Source of the DNA: an uncultured Dialister sp.
GTDB taxonomy: Bacteria > Bacillota_C > Negativicutes > Veillonellales > Dialisteraceae
Direction of reading: 5' to 3'
Length of the DNA: 64,000 bases
Assembly: GCA_900557365.1 (NCBI GenBank)
Contig: UPXR01000001.1
Location: 207,178 to 271,177 of the forward strand
In this document: piece after piece, positions 33,914 through 43,800 of the stretch
Layout of the letters: each line of letters starts with the position of its first letter
How positions within the stretch are numbered: the stretch's first letter is position 1
Position numbers and translations under genes: made by a program
Notes under the pieces: generated by a model
Database searches by the model: none
What the model saw: only the letters and a program-made list of their open reading frames with translations
What the model was told of the DNA's origin: nothing

Positions 33914-34858
33914 TCAATTTTCTTTCTTTAACAGCATGCGGATAATATTCATCTGGATTTCCCGATTTTTCCGGGCATTCTTTACGCTCGTATCCAGCAC
34001 GAGGCCGACGCCCTCCGCCGCAACGGCAGTCATCGTCAGGAATCCGGAGGTAATGAGTGTAGGCAGACGCGGCACCAGGCCGGTCATCACATAATTGTGC
34101 AGCACCGGAAGAAAGAAAAGCAGTGCCAGCACCAGGAAAAAGGCAGCAGCTGCCGTGAAGAAACGAAGCGGCCGGTAGTCCTTGTAAAGCATGAAAATCG
34201 TCTTCAGCACCCGGATTCCGTCTGAAAAGGTATTCAGCTTGCTCACGCTTCCTGCCGGACGGTCCCGGTACGTCACCGGTACATTCCACAGCGCCAGATT
34301 CTGATCCAGCGCATGGATGGTCATTTCCGTCTCTATCTCAAAGCCCTTGGAGAGGACAGGAAATGATTTTACAAAAAGCGGAGAAAAAGCACGGTATCCG
34401 GTCATCACGTCCTTTACCCGCTCTCTGCCTTCTCCCCAGAACAGGTTGATAAAACGCCGGACCATTACATTTCCCGAATTATGGAAAGGCCTTTTATTTT
34501 CCGTAAAATACGTGGAGGACAGCCGGTCGCCGATCACCATATCCGCCTTGCCGGAAAGGATGATATCCGCCATTTCCCGGGCCGATTCGGCCGGATAGGT
34601 ATCATCTCCGTCGGTCATGATGTAGCACCGGGCATCAATATCCCGGAACATGGAGCGGATCACATTTCCCTTGCCCTGCCGGTATTCCCGCCTGACTACG
34701 GCTCCCGCTCCGGCCGCAATTTCTCCCGTTCCGTCATCGGAATTATTGTCGTATACGTAAATGACTGCCTCAGGGAGAACCCTCCGGAAATCGGAAACCA
34801 CCTTTTCAATCGTGAGTGCCTCATTATAGCAGGGAATCAGCACTGCCACTGCATCCAT
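33914..34858 (-). CDS. GT2 polyprenyl-phosphate glycosyltransferase (DPM1/GtrB-like)
   Basis: A 314-residue enzyme that makes a polyprenyl-phosphate-linked sugar on the cytoplasmic face. The catalytic domain shows VLIPCYNEALTIEKVV, the DNNSDDGT motif, and MTDGDDTYP, with the metal-binding Asp pair. The C-terminal part has two hydrophobic helices that anchor it. ATG 34858 follows AAAGGAGG by seven bases; the upstream Met lacks such a site. With GtrA and the two GT39 enzymes across the terminator it can form a donor synthesis, flipping and transfer set. Confidence 0.9.
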   Translation of the reverse strand: MDAVAVLIPCYNEALTIEKVVSDFRRVLPEAVIYVYDNNSDDGTGEIAAGAGAVVRREYRQGKGNVIRSMFRDIDARCYIMTDGDDTYPAESAREMADIILSGKADMVIGDRLSSTYFTENKRPFHNSGNVMVRRFINLFWGEGRERVKDVMTGYRAFSPLFVKSFPVLSKGFEIETEMTIHALDQNLALWNVPVTYRDRPAGSVSKLNTFSDGIRVLKTIFMLYKDYRPLRFFTAAAAFFLVLALLFFLPVLHNYVMTGLVPRLPTLITSGFLTMTAVAAEGVGLVLDTSVKNARKNREIQMNIIRMLLKKEN

Positions 34859-34975
34859 TGCCCTGCCTCCTTTCTGCAACACTCCTATTATACAACACTT
34901 CTTTTTTGTCTCCTGTCAGGAACGCTTTCTCTCCCGATCAAAATCCTGTAAAGAAACGAATGAAGCCGGACTTCA

Positions 34976-35605
34976 TTACAGTGCCTTCCATTCCCGGAGA
35001 ATTTCATACACCCGGGTCAGGGGAAGACCTACCACATTATTGTAATCGCCCTCGATATGATCCGCCAGGACAGCGCCTCTCCCCTGAATTCCGTAGGCGC
35101 CGGCCTTATCCATAGGCTCGCCTGTCCCGATGTAGGCCAGAATTTCTTCCTTGTCCAGATTCCGGAAATACACCCGGGTCGTGCAGCAGTCCAGCCGTAC
35201 CTGGCCGTGATAAAACAGCGCAATGCCGGTCTTCACCTCATGAACCCGTCCGGACAGAAAAGACAGCATGGCAAACGCCTCGCCTTCATCCGCGGGCTTT
35301 CCCAGAATTTTCCCCTCCGCCGAGACCACCGTATCGGCAGAAAGGACCGGACTTTCCCCTGCATGCTTCTCCGCTGCATCCAGTCCTTTTCCGTAAGCAT
35401 TGAAAACGGTCACAAAATCGGGGCCGGAAAAGCGGGACAGTTCTTTCTGCCCGGCTTCCGGCAGCAGAGACATCCTTCCCCTGCCTTCCTCCGGCGTATG
35501 GATTTCTGAAAAGTTCCCCTTGCACAGAACAGGCTCCCATCCCATCTGCCCGATGAGATCCCTCCTCCTCGGCGAAGAAGAAGCCAGAATGATTGATACC
35601 ATCAT
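34976..35605 (-). CDS. maf: Maf-family nucleotide pyrophosphatase
   Basis: A 209-residue house-cleaning enzyme that hydrolyses noncanonical nucleoside triphosphates. ILASSSPRRRDLI at the N-terminus is the Maf phosphate-binding signature; LSADTVVSAEGKILGKPADEGEAF (quoted partly) holds the catalytic Asp region; GAYGIQGRGA and GDYNNVVGLPL complete the motifs. There is a 19-residue-scale insertion around residues 55-85 relative to compact members. It starts at MM; either Met is possible, with AAAGGA upstream. Confidence 0.92.
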   Translation of the reverse strand: MMVSIILASSSPRRRDLIGQMGWEPVLCKGNFSEIHTPEEGRGRMSLLPEAGQKELSRFSGPDFVTVFNAYGKGLDAAEKHAGESPVLSADTVVSAEGKILGKPADEGEAFAMLSFLSGRVHEVKTGIALFYHGQVRLDCCTTRVYFRNLDKEEILAYIGTGEPMDKAGAYGIQGRGAVLADHIEGDYNNVVGLPLTRVYEILREWKAL

Positions 35606-35621
35606 TTATCCTTTCAAAACG

Positions 35622-35662
35622 AAACCGCCGCACGGGACATATTGCTCCCGCCCGACGGCTTC
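35622..35662 (-). terminator. Probable terminator between glmM and maf
   Basis: On the - strand CCGTCGGGCGGGA pairs with TCCCGTGCGGCGG with one mismatch, followed by TTTCGTTTT. The T run is interrupted, so some read-through into maf is likely. Confidence 0.5.
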
Positions 35663-35678
35663 TTTTTCCGTATTTGAC

Positions 35679-37028
35679 TCAGTTATTTTCCACGCCCAGC
35701 TCGTGTTCCACCACAGATGCAATATCATCAATGATCTGTTCCAGCTGTGCCAGTTCTTTGCCCTCGCCCATGACGCGGATCAGCGGTTCCGTACCGGATG
35801 CACGGACCAGGATGCGCCCGTCACTGCCGAGTTCTTCCTCTCCTGCACGGATGGCATCGCAGATCAGCTCATTCTTTTCCCAGCCGTTCTTGCTGTAAAC
35901 CTCTACATTCTTCAGAATCTGCGGATAGGTTGTCATCAGTGCATTCAGCTCGGACATCTTCTTTCCGGATTCCTTCAGAACCTTCAGCGTCTGCACCGCT
36001 GTTATGAGGCCGTCGCCGGTGGTATTGAATTCAGAGAAAATGATATGGCCTGACTGTTCGCCCCCGATGGAATAATCATGCTTCAGCATTTCTTCCAGTA
36101 CATAACGGTCGCCTACCTGTGTGGAAACGGTTTTCAGTCCGTTTGCAGCCAGCGCCTTGCCGAAGCCAAGATTGCTCATCACCGTACCGACGACCATATC
36201 ATCGTGCAGACGGCCTTCCTTTTTCATCTGCAGCGCATTCAGCAGCATCAGGTGATCCCCATCCAGAACGTTTCCCTTTTCATCCACAAAGAGACACCGG
36301 TCTGCATCGCCGTCATTGGCAATGCCGCAGTCTGCACCGGCCTCCAGAACCTTCTTCTGCAGGTTTTCCATATGGGTGGAGCCGCAGCCGTTATTGATAT
36401 TTACTCCGTTCGGTTCCCGGAAAGTGGCAATGACCTCTGCGCCCAGTTCCTCCAGAATCCCCGGCAGGAAATCACTGGCTGCTCCGTTGGCGGAATCCGT
36501 AACGATTTTCAGCCCGGACAGATCGACGGAAACGGTGGATTTTACATAATCCTTATATTCCTGCGCCAGTTCAGACCGATGGGCAATCACACCGATCTTA
36601 TCCCCTGTCGGACGGGCAATTTCTTCATCGTGGCGAAGAATATTTTCGATTTCTTCTTCCGTCTTATCCGGCAGCTTATAACCATTCCTGTCAAAGAATT
36701 TGATTCCGTTGTCCGGGAAGGGATTGTGGGATGCGGAAATAACGATACCTGCATCATAGCCTTTTTTCTTTGTAAGGTATGCCACACCGGGAGTGGGAAT
36801 GACTCCGGCCAGATCCACATCGACACCGGAAGCACAGAGACCGGCGGAAAGAGCAGCGGTCAGCATGGAGCCGGAGATACGGGTATCCATTCCGATGAGG
36901 AAACGATGTTTCCCCGCAGATTTGCAGAAATACGCACCTGCTGCCCGGCCCAGCTGATAAGCGAGCTCCGGCATCAGTGTGGAATTGACCAATCCCCGGA
37001 CCCCGTCCGTGCCAAATAATGTAACCAT
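35679..37028 (-). CDS. glmM: Phosphoglucosamine mutase
   Basis: A 449-residue enzyme that converts glucosamine-6-phosphate to glucosamine-1-phosphate for cell-wall and lipid A precursors. The phosphoserine loop is VISASHNPFPDNGIKFF, the metal loop is NDGDADRCLFVD, and the sugar-recognition and phosphate loops (GGEQSGHII and RASGTEPLIRVM) follow. Length is standard. It lies downstream of cdaA-cdaR, as in many Firmicutes, but here has its own promoter and follows a terminator. Confidence 0.97.
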   Translation of the reverse strand: MVTLFGTDGVRGLVNSTLMPELAYQLGRAAGAYFCKSAGKHRFLIGMDTRISGSMLTAALSAGLCASGVDVDLAGVIPTPGVAYLTKKKGYDAGIVISASHNPFPDNGIKFFDRNGYKLPDKTEEEIENILRHDEEIARPTGDKIGVIAHRSELAQEYKDYVKSTVSVDLSGLKIVTDSANGAASDFLPGILEELGAEVIATFREPNGVNINNGCGSTHMENLQKKVLEAGADCGIANDGDADRCLFVDEKGNVLDGDHLMLLNALQMKKEGRLHDDMVVGTVMSNLGFGKALAANGLKTVSTQVGDRYVLEEMLKHDYSIGGEQSGHIIFSEFNTTGDGLITAVQTLKVLKESGKKMSELNALMTTYPQILKNVEVYSKNGWEKNELICDAIRAGEEELGSDGRILVRASGTEPLIRVMGEGKELAQLEQIIDDIASVVEHELGVENN

Positions 37029-37063
37029 ATGATTTCCTCCCTATAACTAATCATGACTGATAA

Positions 37064-37092
37064 ATCATACCGCTATTGTCTGTTTTAAGCAA
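37064..37092 (-). promoter_or_regulatory. Promoter of glmM
   Basis: On the - strand TTGCTT (37087-37092), 17 bases, TATGAT (37064-37069), about 35 bases before the ATG. Confidence 0.55.
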
Positions 37093-37159
37093 GAGCAGCC
37101 GCGCTTTCCCGGGAAAAGAGCCGGGAAAATGCCCTTTCTGCCGGACTTTCGTCCCTTTG

Positions 37160-37199
37160 AAAAGAAAAGGTGCCCGAACCGGCACCCCTCCTTTCTTTA
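37160..37199 (-). terminator. Terminator after cdaR
   Basis: On the - strand GGTGCC pairs with GGCACC and is followed by TTTTCTTTTC directly after the cdaR stop. Confidence 0.7.
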
Positions 37200-38117
37200 A
37201 CTCCTGATGATTTCCGCTTCCACCGATGCCGTTTCCGGAATAACCGTCCCGTCCTGCGGCTTTGGAATGGGAACCGTTCTGCTGACTGTCTCCTCTGCAT
37301 CGGTCACATCAATGGCGTCCAGAACGATTTCCTTATGCGTGTCGAAATAACTCACCGGCCCGTTCACTGTCACTACCAGCGGATTCACGGTAACCTTTCC
37401 CACCCTGTATCCCTGGGCGGGTTCCCCCTTGGTTTCCGCCCGGACCGGCAGGTTTCCCATCTTCATCTGTTCCTTCATATTCACTTCTACCTTGACCTGA
37501 CTCGGCATGACATCAATGCCCGTGACCGTATTTCCTTCCGCATCCAGGACATTTACGCTGTCAAATTCCTTAAAGCTCTTGTCCTTTCCGGACACATTGA
37601 CGGACACTACCGCCCGGTCCGCCTGGTCAACGCTTGTGGAGCTTCCTGCAATGGTAATCATATCCGGATTGATCTGCTTCTTCTCCGCACTGAAATTCAG
37701 ATCCGGCGTACCGATGAATTCCACCGTCACAGGCAGGCTCTTCACGGCATAATTATCCAGTTTCAGATTGAAATACTGAGGCGATACGGAAACGACCTGT
37801 TCATTGCCCGGTACGGAGACATAGATCTGCGTATTGGGGTAATCCCCGGCAGTCAGCCCCTCCATATTGACATAGGCCTTGATGCTGTCCGTCCGTATAT
37901 AAATCATGTCGCTGCGGGCCATGCGCACCTTCACCCTGACACTGCTCGGCACATTCATAGCGACCAGGGACCGGTCCAGATTTCTCTTTTCCACCGGAAC
38001 GGTGTATGTATTTTCCACGATCGGGTTCTGCTCATTCATAACATAGACCCAGAAGCAGCATGCCGCAATCAGGCAAAGAAGCTTTGGCAGCCACCATTCT
38101 ACTCTTGTGTACTTCAT
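37197..38117 (-). CDS. cdaR: YbbR-domain regulator of diadenylate cyclase (CdaR)
   Basis: A 306-residue protein with one N-terminal membrane helix (LLCLIAACCFWVYVMNEQNP) and three or so YbbR repeats on the outer side (for example the stretch VEKRNLDRSLVAMNVPSSVR and LPVTVEFIGTPD). CdaR binds and modulates CdaA. I chose ATG 38117, which overlaps the cdaA stop in an ATGA and has GGAG nine bases upstream. Confidence 0.92.
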   Translation of the reverse strand: MKYTRVEWWLPKLLCLIAACCFWVYVMNEQNPIVENTYTVPVEKRNLDRSLVAMNVPSSVRVKVRMARSDMIYIRTDSIKAYVNMEGLTAGDYPNTQIYVSVPGNEQVVSVSPQYFNLKLDNYAVKSLPVTVEFIGTPDLNFSAEKKQINPDMITIAGSSTSVDQADRAVVSVNVSGKDKSFKEFDSVNVLDAEGNTVTGIDVMPSQVKVEVNMKEQMKMGNLPVRAETKGEPAQGYRVGKVTVNPLVVTVNGPVSYFDTHKEIVLDAIDVTDAEETVSRTVPIPKPQDGTVIPETASVEAEIIRS

Positions 38118-38935
38118 TTCAGGGGGCTCCATTTCTGCAGTACATCACTGACACCCTTCGGCTTGTTCTGCGCCATATAATTCCGGAGGACATTTTTCAA
38201 AGATTCCGCATCCTGGCCGCGGTAAATATGACCGCCGTAGGCATAGGAAATAATACCGGTTTCCTCACTGACAACCACAACGATGCAGTCCGCCTGCTCG
38301 GAAAGACCGATAGCCGCCCTGTGACGGGTCCCGAGCTCGGAGGACAGTCCGTGATCCCGTGTCAGAGGCAGGAGGCATCCGGCTGCCATGACCCGGTTTT
38401 CCCGGATAATTACAGCACCGTCATGAAGCGGTGTATTCACAATGAAAATATTTCCCAGAAGCTCCTTCGATACCAGCCCTTCGATGCGAATGCCCGTATC
38501 AATCCAGTCATCCAGTCCGACAGTCCTTTCAAATACGATAAGGGCCCCGATCTTGTTGGCGCTCATGGTCATGGCCGCATCTGCCACATCGTTGATGACA
38601 TGATCCCATTCCACGGCATTCATCATCCGGGATGACACATAGAACTTTCCCCGGCCGATTTGCTCCAGCACCCGGCGGAGCTCCGGCTGGAATACTACCG
38701 GCAGCGCCACAATCAGCACCGTCATCAGTTTATCCAGGATCCAGCTGACCACGTGAAGCTGCAGCCATCCGGAAATCACTGTCAGGATCCCCAGAAAAAT
38801 CAACCCCTTCAAAAGGGCGGTTGCTCTTGTGTCGCGGATCAGAATGTATATGCGGTATAAGAAAAAGGCCACGACCAGGATGTCCAGTACATCCCACAGT
38901 CTCATGGTCATAAAAAGTCCCTGTATCTGACTCAT
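38114..38935 (-). CDS. cdaA: Diadenylate cyclase CdaA
   Basis: A 273-residue membrane enzyme making cyclic di-AMP from two ATP. Three hydrophobic helices cover residues 10-80, followed by the DAC domain with the DGAVIIRENRVMAAGC and GTRHRAAIGLSEQ motifs that hold the catalytic DGA and RHR residues. It is the first gene of the cda pair; c-di-AMP controls potassium and osmotic balance in Firmicutes, and neighbouring GlmM is a known partner in several species. Confidence 0.97.
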   Translation of the reverse strand: MSQIQGLFMTMRLWDVLDILVVAFFLYRIYILIRDTRATALLKGLIFLGILTVISGWLQLHVVSWILDKLMTVLIVALPVVFQPELRRVLEQIGRGKFYVSSRMMNAVEWDHVINDVADAAMTMSANKIGALIVFERTVGLDDWIDTGIRIEGLVSKELLGNIFIVNTPLHDGAVIIRENRVMAAGCLLPLTRDHGLSSELGTRHRAAIGLSEQADCIVVVVSEETGIISYAYGGHIYRGQDAESLKNVLRNYMAQNKPKGVSDVLQKWSPLK

Positions 38936-39168
38936 CTGTTTATTAGCTCCTTATCAATTGGAGGCCGGAAAAATACGCCGCCCCTGATGATCTGTCATTC
39001 ATAACAAGAAACTGCTGTGCACAGTTTTCTATGATTCTATATTTCTGTTCTTTTATTTTAACATGAAGCACGCCGTTGTGAAACCGCCGGGAAGGGAAGA
39101 ATCCCTCTGCTTTCCTCCGCCCGGAGTGACTGCCGCATTCCCGGTTCCGCCGCATTCTTCCGCCCATA
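38936..39168. other. Gap upstream of cdaA
   Basis: No gene is seen in this stretch. It should contain the cdaA promoter on the - strand, but no clear -35/-10 pair is visible. A small inverted repeat, AAACTG-(7)-CAGTTT, containing TGTGCACA, lies near 39008-39027 and would be in the cdaA leader or operator. Confidence 0.4.
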
Positions 39169-39210
39169 CAAAAAAAGCAATGAAAGACCGAAGTCTCCAT
39201 TGCTTTCTTC
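39169..39210 (-). terminator. Terminator after the LysR/small coiled-coil protein unit
   Basis: On the - strand AAAGCAATG, AGAC and GTCT, CATTGCTTTTTTT arms form a hairpin with TTCG loop and long T run, followed by GTATGGGCGGAA. Confidence 0.85.
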
Positions 39211-39220
39211 TTCCGGAATG

Positions 39221-39523
39221 TCATTCTCCGTCTTCGTACCGGTCCCACTCCAGCTGACTCAGACGGAATCCCTGGTCGCTGCTGTGTTTCATCAGGTGAT
39301 AAATATCCCGGTACTGCTCCTTGTTTTCCTCCAGAGCCTGCTCTGCTTCCCACCGGATATCATTCAGCTGATCATCATAGCGGGAGGCTTCAATATTCAT
39401 CATCCGCTCCTGCAGATCGGTGATCAGTACCTGCTGATAAATGCAGAACCCTGTCAGGGCAAGGATCACCAGACAGAGCGCCCTGTTTTCCTTCACCGGA
39501 CTTGCTTTCCAAAAGGCTCTCAC
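39221..39523 (-). CDS. Small membrane-anchored coiled-coil protein of unknown function
   Basis: A 100-residue protein. Residues 10-35 form one hydrophobic helix (RALCLVILALTGFCIYQQVL), and the rest is charged, Glu- and Gln-rich and predicted helical (the segment from MNIEASRYDDQLNDIRWEAE to LEENKEQYRDIYHLM). It starts eight bases after the LysR gene, so the two are probably one transcript, and it ends at a terminator. I do not recognise the family. It might be a membrane-tethered partner of the regulator, but that is only a guess. Confidence 0.7.
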   Translation of the reverse strand: MRAFWKASPVKENRALCLVILALTGFCIYQQVLITDLQERMMNIEASRYDDQLNDIRWEAEQALEENKEQYRDIYHLMKHSSDQGFRLSQLEWDRYEDGE

Positions 39524-39531
39524 AGCATCCT

Positions 39532-40455
39532 CTATTTCTTCATCATATCATCCAGATGTCTTACTTCATGAAGCATGGACAAATGGTCCTTTGTAAATTC
39601 AATCCACAGCCGCGCCGCCCGGGACAGATATCTGCCTTTCTTCCAGATTGCATACAGATGATGGGTCATCCGCGGTTCCGACATGACACGGGTCACCACC
39701 TTGCTGTCCTCACTGTTCAGCGGGCAGAGACGGGACGGCAGCAGAGCCACGCCCAGGCCGCTGGCCACGGTCTGCAGCATAAGCTCTCGCTGGCTCGTCT
39801 CGAAAACGATTTTCGGTGTGAATCCGATCTTCTTGCAGTTCGTCATAATGTCATCATGCAGATTAAAATCATCCCGGTACAGCACGAGAGGATAGTCGGC
39901 CAGCAGCTTCATGGAAACCTCCCGGTTTTCCGCCAGCGGATACCCCTTCGGCATGACCACGCACATTTCATCCTCCGACAGGAATAAGGACTCAAAATCC
40001 TTGTTCGGGATGGTGCAGATGATTCCCACATCAATGATGCCTTCCTGCACGGATGACTCAATCACCTTGGAGCCGTGCTCGTAAAGCTTGATGGAAATCT
40101 GGGGATAAGTCTTCTTGAATTCCCCGAGCAGCTTGGCAAACACATGCGCATCCGTAATCGGCGGCAGTCCGATCTCAATCGTATCCTGCTTCAGATTGAA
40201 TTCGTTTTCAAAGTCTGATTTCAGATGTTCGAAAACAAAAAGGGCACGCTTTGCATAATTCAGGAAAATCGTTCCCGGCGCGGTGATTTCCACCGTCTTT
40301 GCGTTCCGGACAAAAAGCTGCACTCCCAGCTCATCCTCCAGAGATTTGATCATGCGGCTGATGGCAGACTGGGAAATATGAAGATTTCTCGCCGCCTTGC
40401 TGAAGCTCTTCTGCTCCGCGACCTCCATAAAGTATTTCAAATGACGGTAATCCAT
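39532..40455 (-). CDS. LysR-family transcriptional regulator
   Basis: A 307-residue regulator. Residues 1-60 are the winged helix-turn-helix (MDYRHLKYFMEVAEQKSFSK, then AARNLHISQSAISRMIKSLE), followed by the two-lobed effector domain. ATG 40455 follows GGAGG by six bases; the longer open frame upstream has no support. It is divergent from the pyruvate:ferredoxin oxidoreductase gene and shares its upstream region, so control of nifJ is likely by the usual LysR logic. The effector is unknown. Confidence 0.93.
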   Translation of the reverse strand: MDYRHLKYFMEVAEQKSFSKAARNLHISQSAISRMIKSLEDELGVQLFVRNAKTVEITAPGTIFLNYAKRALFVFEHLKSDFENEFNLKQDTIEIGLPPITDAHVFAKLLGEFKKTYPQISIKLYEHGSKVIESSVQEGIIDVGIICTIPNKDFESLFLSEDEMCVVMPKGYPLAENREVSMKLLADYPLVLYRDDFNLHDDIMTNCKKIGFTPKIVFETSQRELMLQTVASGLGVALLPSRLCPLNSEDSKVVTRVMSEPRMTHHLYAIWKKGRYLSRAARLWIEFTKDHLSMLHEVRHLDDMMKK

Positions 40456-40518
40456 ATGACTCCTCCTTTGCCCCCCTGCTCTGCACAAGGATTTCTTATT
40501 CTTTCCGGTTCTTAAATC

Positions 40519-40547
40519 TTGTACAACACATGACTTTATCTTATAAT
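40519..40547 (+). promoter_or_regulatory. Promoter of nifJ
   Basis: TTGTAC (40519-40524), 17 bases, TATAAT (40542-40547). Transcription would begin near 40554, giving a leader of about 250 bases. Confidence 0.7.
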
Positions 40548-40570
40548 TAATTTGTATCTTTTTCAGATAC

Positions 40571-40590
40571 ACACATGAAAGTACATGTGT
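40571..40590. promoter_or_regulatory. Inverted repeat downstream of the nifJ promoter, candidate operator
   Basis: ACACATG-(6)-CATGTGT is a perfect 7-base inverted repeat located some 20 bases past the predicted nifJ start point. Its place between the LysR gene and nifJ makes it a candidate regulator site. Further along the leader, GGTAC-(4)-GGTACC at 40608-40622 and GGAAAGG-(7)-CCCTTTCC near 40760-40782 also form hairpins, the last just before the Shine-Dalgarno. Confidence 0.45.
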
Positions 40591-40805
40591 ATGAGTTTTA
40601 ATACGCGGTACTCCCGGTACCTATGCATTATTCTCATAATTCATTGTACTCAATTTCCAAGTACCTTGCAAGAGAAATTCCATCGGAAGAACAGCGGGAA
40701 ACACCGAAAATCACCCGGCTCCCGCCGCTTTCCGCATCTCCTGCAGGACGAGCTTATCCGGAAAGGAAAATTTCCCTTTCCAGGAAAAAAGGAGTGTGTT
40801 TTTTG

Positions 40806-43800
40806 GTGAGAAAAATCAAGACAATGGACGGAAACACAGCGGCTGCGTATATTTCCTACGCATTCACGGAAGTAGCTGCTATTTACCCGATCACCCCGTC
40901 ATCTCCCATGGCAGAATCCGTTGATGAATGGGCTGCCCACGGGAAGAAAAATATTTTCGGCGATCCGGTCAAGGTTGTGGAAATGCAGGCCGAAGGCGGC
41001 GCTGCAGGTGCTTTCCACGGCTCCCTGCAGGGCGGTGCGCTGACCACCACCTATACCGCATCCCAGGGCATGCTCCTCATGATCCCGAATATGTACAAGG
41101 TAGCCGGCGAACTGCTCCCCGGCGTTTTCCATATCGCAGCCCGCGCACTGGCTAACCATGCCCTTTCCATTTTCGGCGATCATCAGGACGTTATGAGCGC
41201 CCGTGCTACCGGATGCGCCATGCTGGCAGAAGCCAACGCACAGGAAATCATGGATCTGGCAGGCATTGCCCATCTGGCAGCCATCAAGGGCCGGGTTCCC
41301 TTCATCAACTTCTTCGACGGCTTCCGCACCAGCCATGAAATCCAGAAGGTGGAAGTTCTCGATTATTCCGAACTGGAAGGCCTCATCGACAAGGAAGCGC
41401 TCGCACAGTTCCGCAAAAATGCCCTGAGCCCGAACCATCCGGTCATCCGCGGCACGGCAGAAAACCCGGACGTTTATTTCCAGCACTGCGAAGCAGCCAA
41501 CCCCTTCTACAATGCGCTTCCGGATATCGTCCAGGATTACATGGACAAGATTTCCGCCATCACCGGCAGAAGCTATCATCTCTTTGACTACTACGGCGCA
41601 CCGGATGCAGACCGCATCGTGATCGCCATCGGCTCCGTAACCGACATTGCAAAGGATGTCACGGACGCACTGAACGCACACGGCGAAAAGGTCGGCGTAC
41701 TGAATGTTCATCTCTACCGTCCGTTCTCCGTCAAGCATTTCCTGAGCCAGATTCCTGACACAGTAAAGAAGATCGCCGTTCTCGACCGGACACGCGAACC
41801 CGGTGCCATCGGCGAACCGCTTTACCTGGATGTAGTCAGCGCTGTTGCTTCCTCCGGCCGGAGCATCAAAGTCTGCGGCGGACGCTACGGCCTGGGCTCC
41901 AAGGATGTTGTTCCGGAAGATATCATGGCGGTTTACGAACATCTGAAGGAAGAAAACCCGCGCCACAATTTCACCCTTTCCATTAAGGATGATGTTACCT
42001 GCCTGTCTCTGGCACCCGTACCGGTTCCGGAAATGCCGTCCAAGGAAGTGGCCTGCAAGTTCTGGGGCTTCGGTTCCGACGGCACTGTCGGCGCCAACAA
42101 GAGCGCCATCAAGATCATCGGCGACCATACCGATCTTTATGCACAGGGCTACTTTGCTTATGACTCCAAGAAATCCGGCGGTGTCACTATTTCCCACCTC
42201 CGTTTCGGACCGGACCCGATCCGCAAGCCTTACCTGATCAGCAAAGCAGATTACATCGCCTGCCATCGTCCGTCCTACATCTACAAATACGATCTGCTCC
42301 GCGGCTTCAAGCCCGGCGGCATTTTCCTGCTGAACTCTCCCTGGAGAAAGGAAGACCTGGACCGTGTTCTCCCGGCTCCGATGAAGAGAAAGCTTGCTGC
42401 TCTCAAGGCAAAATTCTACATCATTGATGCCTTTGAAATTGCCCGCAAGATCGGTCTCGGCGGCCGCATCAACATGATCATGCAGTCCGCTTTCTTCCAT
42501 CTGACCCACATCATTCCCGATGAAGACGCTATCCGTTACCTGAAGGAATCCAACGAAGCCTCCTACGGCAAGAAGGGCCAGAACGTAGTCGACATGAACA
42601 ATGAAGCAGTCGATGCAGGCTTTACCGGCGTGGAAGAAGTGGAAATCCCCGCAGAATGGGAACATGCTACCACCGGCGGCGCTGTTGCTCATGTAGCCCG
42701 TCCCGATTTTGTCCGTGACGTATGCGATGTCATGAACCGTCAGGAAGGGGACGACCTCCCTGTTTCCACCTTCAAGGGCATTGAAGACGGCACATTCCCC
42801 ACCGGCACGTCCAAGTACGAACGTCCGGCCGCTGCGATCAGCATTCCTGAATGGATTCCGGAAAACTGCATCCAGTGCAACCAGTGCTCCGTAGTCTGCC
42901 CGCATGCTACAATCCGTCCGATTCTCGTAAACGATGAAGAAGCGGAAAAAGCACCGGAAGGATTTATCGTAAAGGATTTCCGCGGACCGGTCAAAGGCCT
43001 GAAATTCCGCATCGTTATCGATCCGGAAGACTGCTACGGCTGCGGCATCTGCGCCAACACCTGCCCGGCTCCGAAAAAGGCTCTCGTCATGAAGCCGGCA
43101 GAAACCCAGCTGCCCAAGCAGAATCTGTGGGATTATGCAGTAAGCCTCCCGAAGAGAACCCTCGGCAAGAGAGATCTCAGAAGCGCCATGTTTGAACCGA
43201 CCTACTTCGAATTCTCCGGCGCCTGCGCAGGCTGCGGCGAAACCCCGTACATCAATATGGTTACCCGTCTCTTCGGCGACCGCATGACCATTGCCAATGC
43301 AACAGGCTGCTCTTCCATTTACGGTGCAAGTGCTCCTTCCATGCCGTACACCACCAATGCAAAGGGACAGGGACCGGCATGGGCCAACTCCCTCTTCGAA
43401 GACAATGCGGAATACGGACTGGGCATGCATACCGCAGAAGAAAAGCTCAGAAGCCGCGTAGTTTCCAAGCTGCAGGAAATTCTCCCCGCTGCGGATGAAA
43501 CCGTCAAGGCAGCAGCCGATGAATGGCTTGCCAAGAAGAACGAAGGAAACGGAACCAGAGAAAGAGCAGAAAAACTGGAAGCCGCTCTCTCCGCAGAAGT
43601 GGCCGCTCATCCGGAATACAAGGAACTGCTGGACCTGAAGGATCACTTCGTGAAGAAGAGCCAGTGGATCTTCGGCGGCGACGGCTGGGCTTATGATATC
43701 GGCTTCGGCGGCCTCGATCAGGTCCTCGCATCCGGTGAAGATGTCAACGTCCTCGTTCTCGATACGGAAGTATACTCCAATACCGGCGGACAGTCCTCCA

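Noticed and set aside
40623..40805. A longer nifJ protein starting at 40623
   Set aside because: The added 61 residues do not resemble the family, and the Shine-Dalgarno lies just before 40803-40806.
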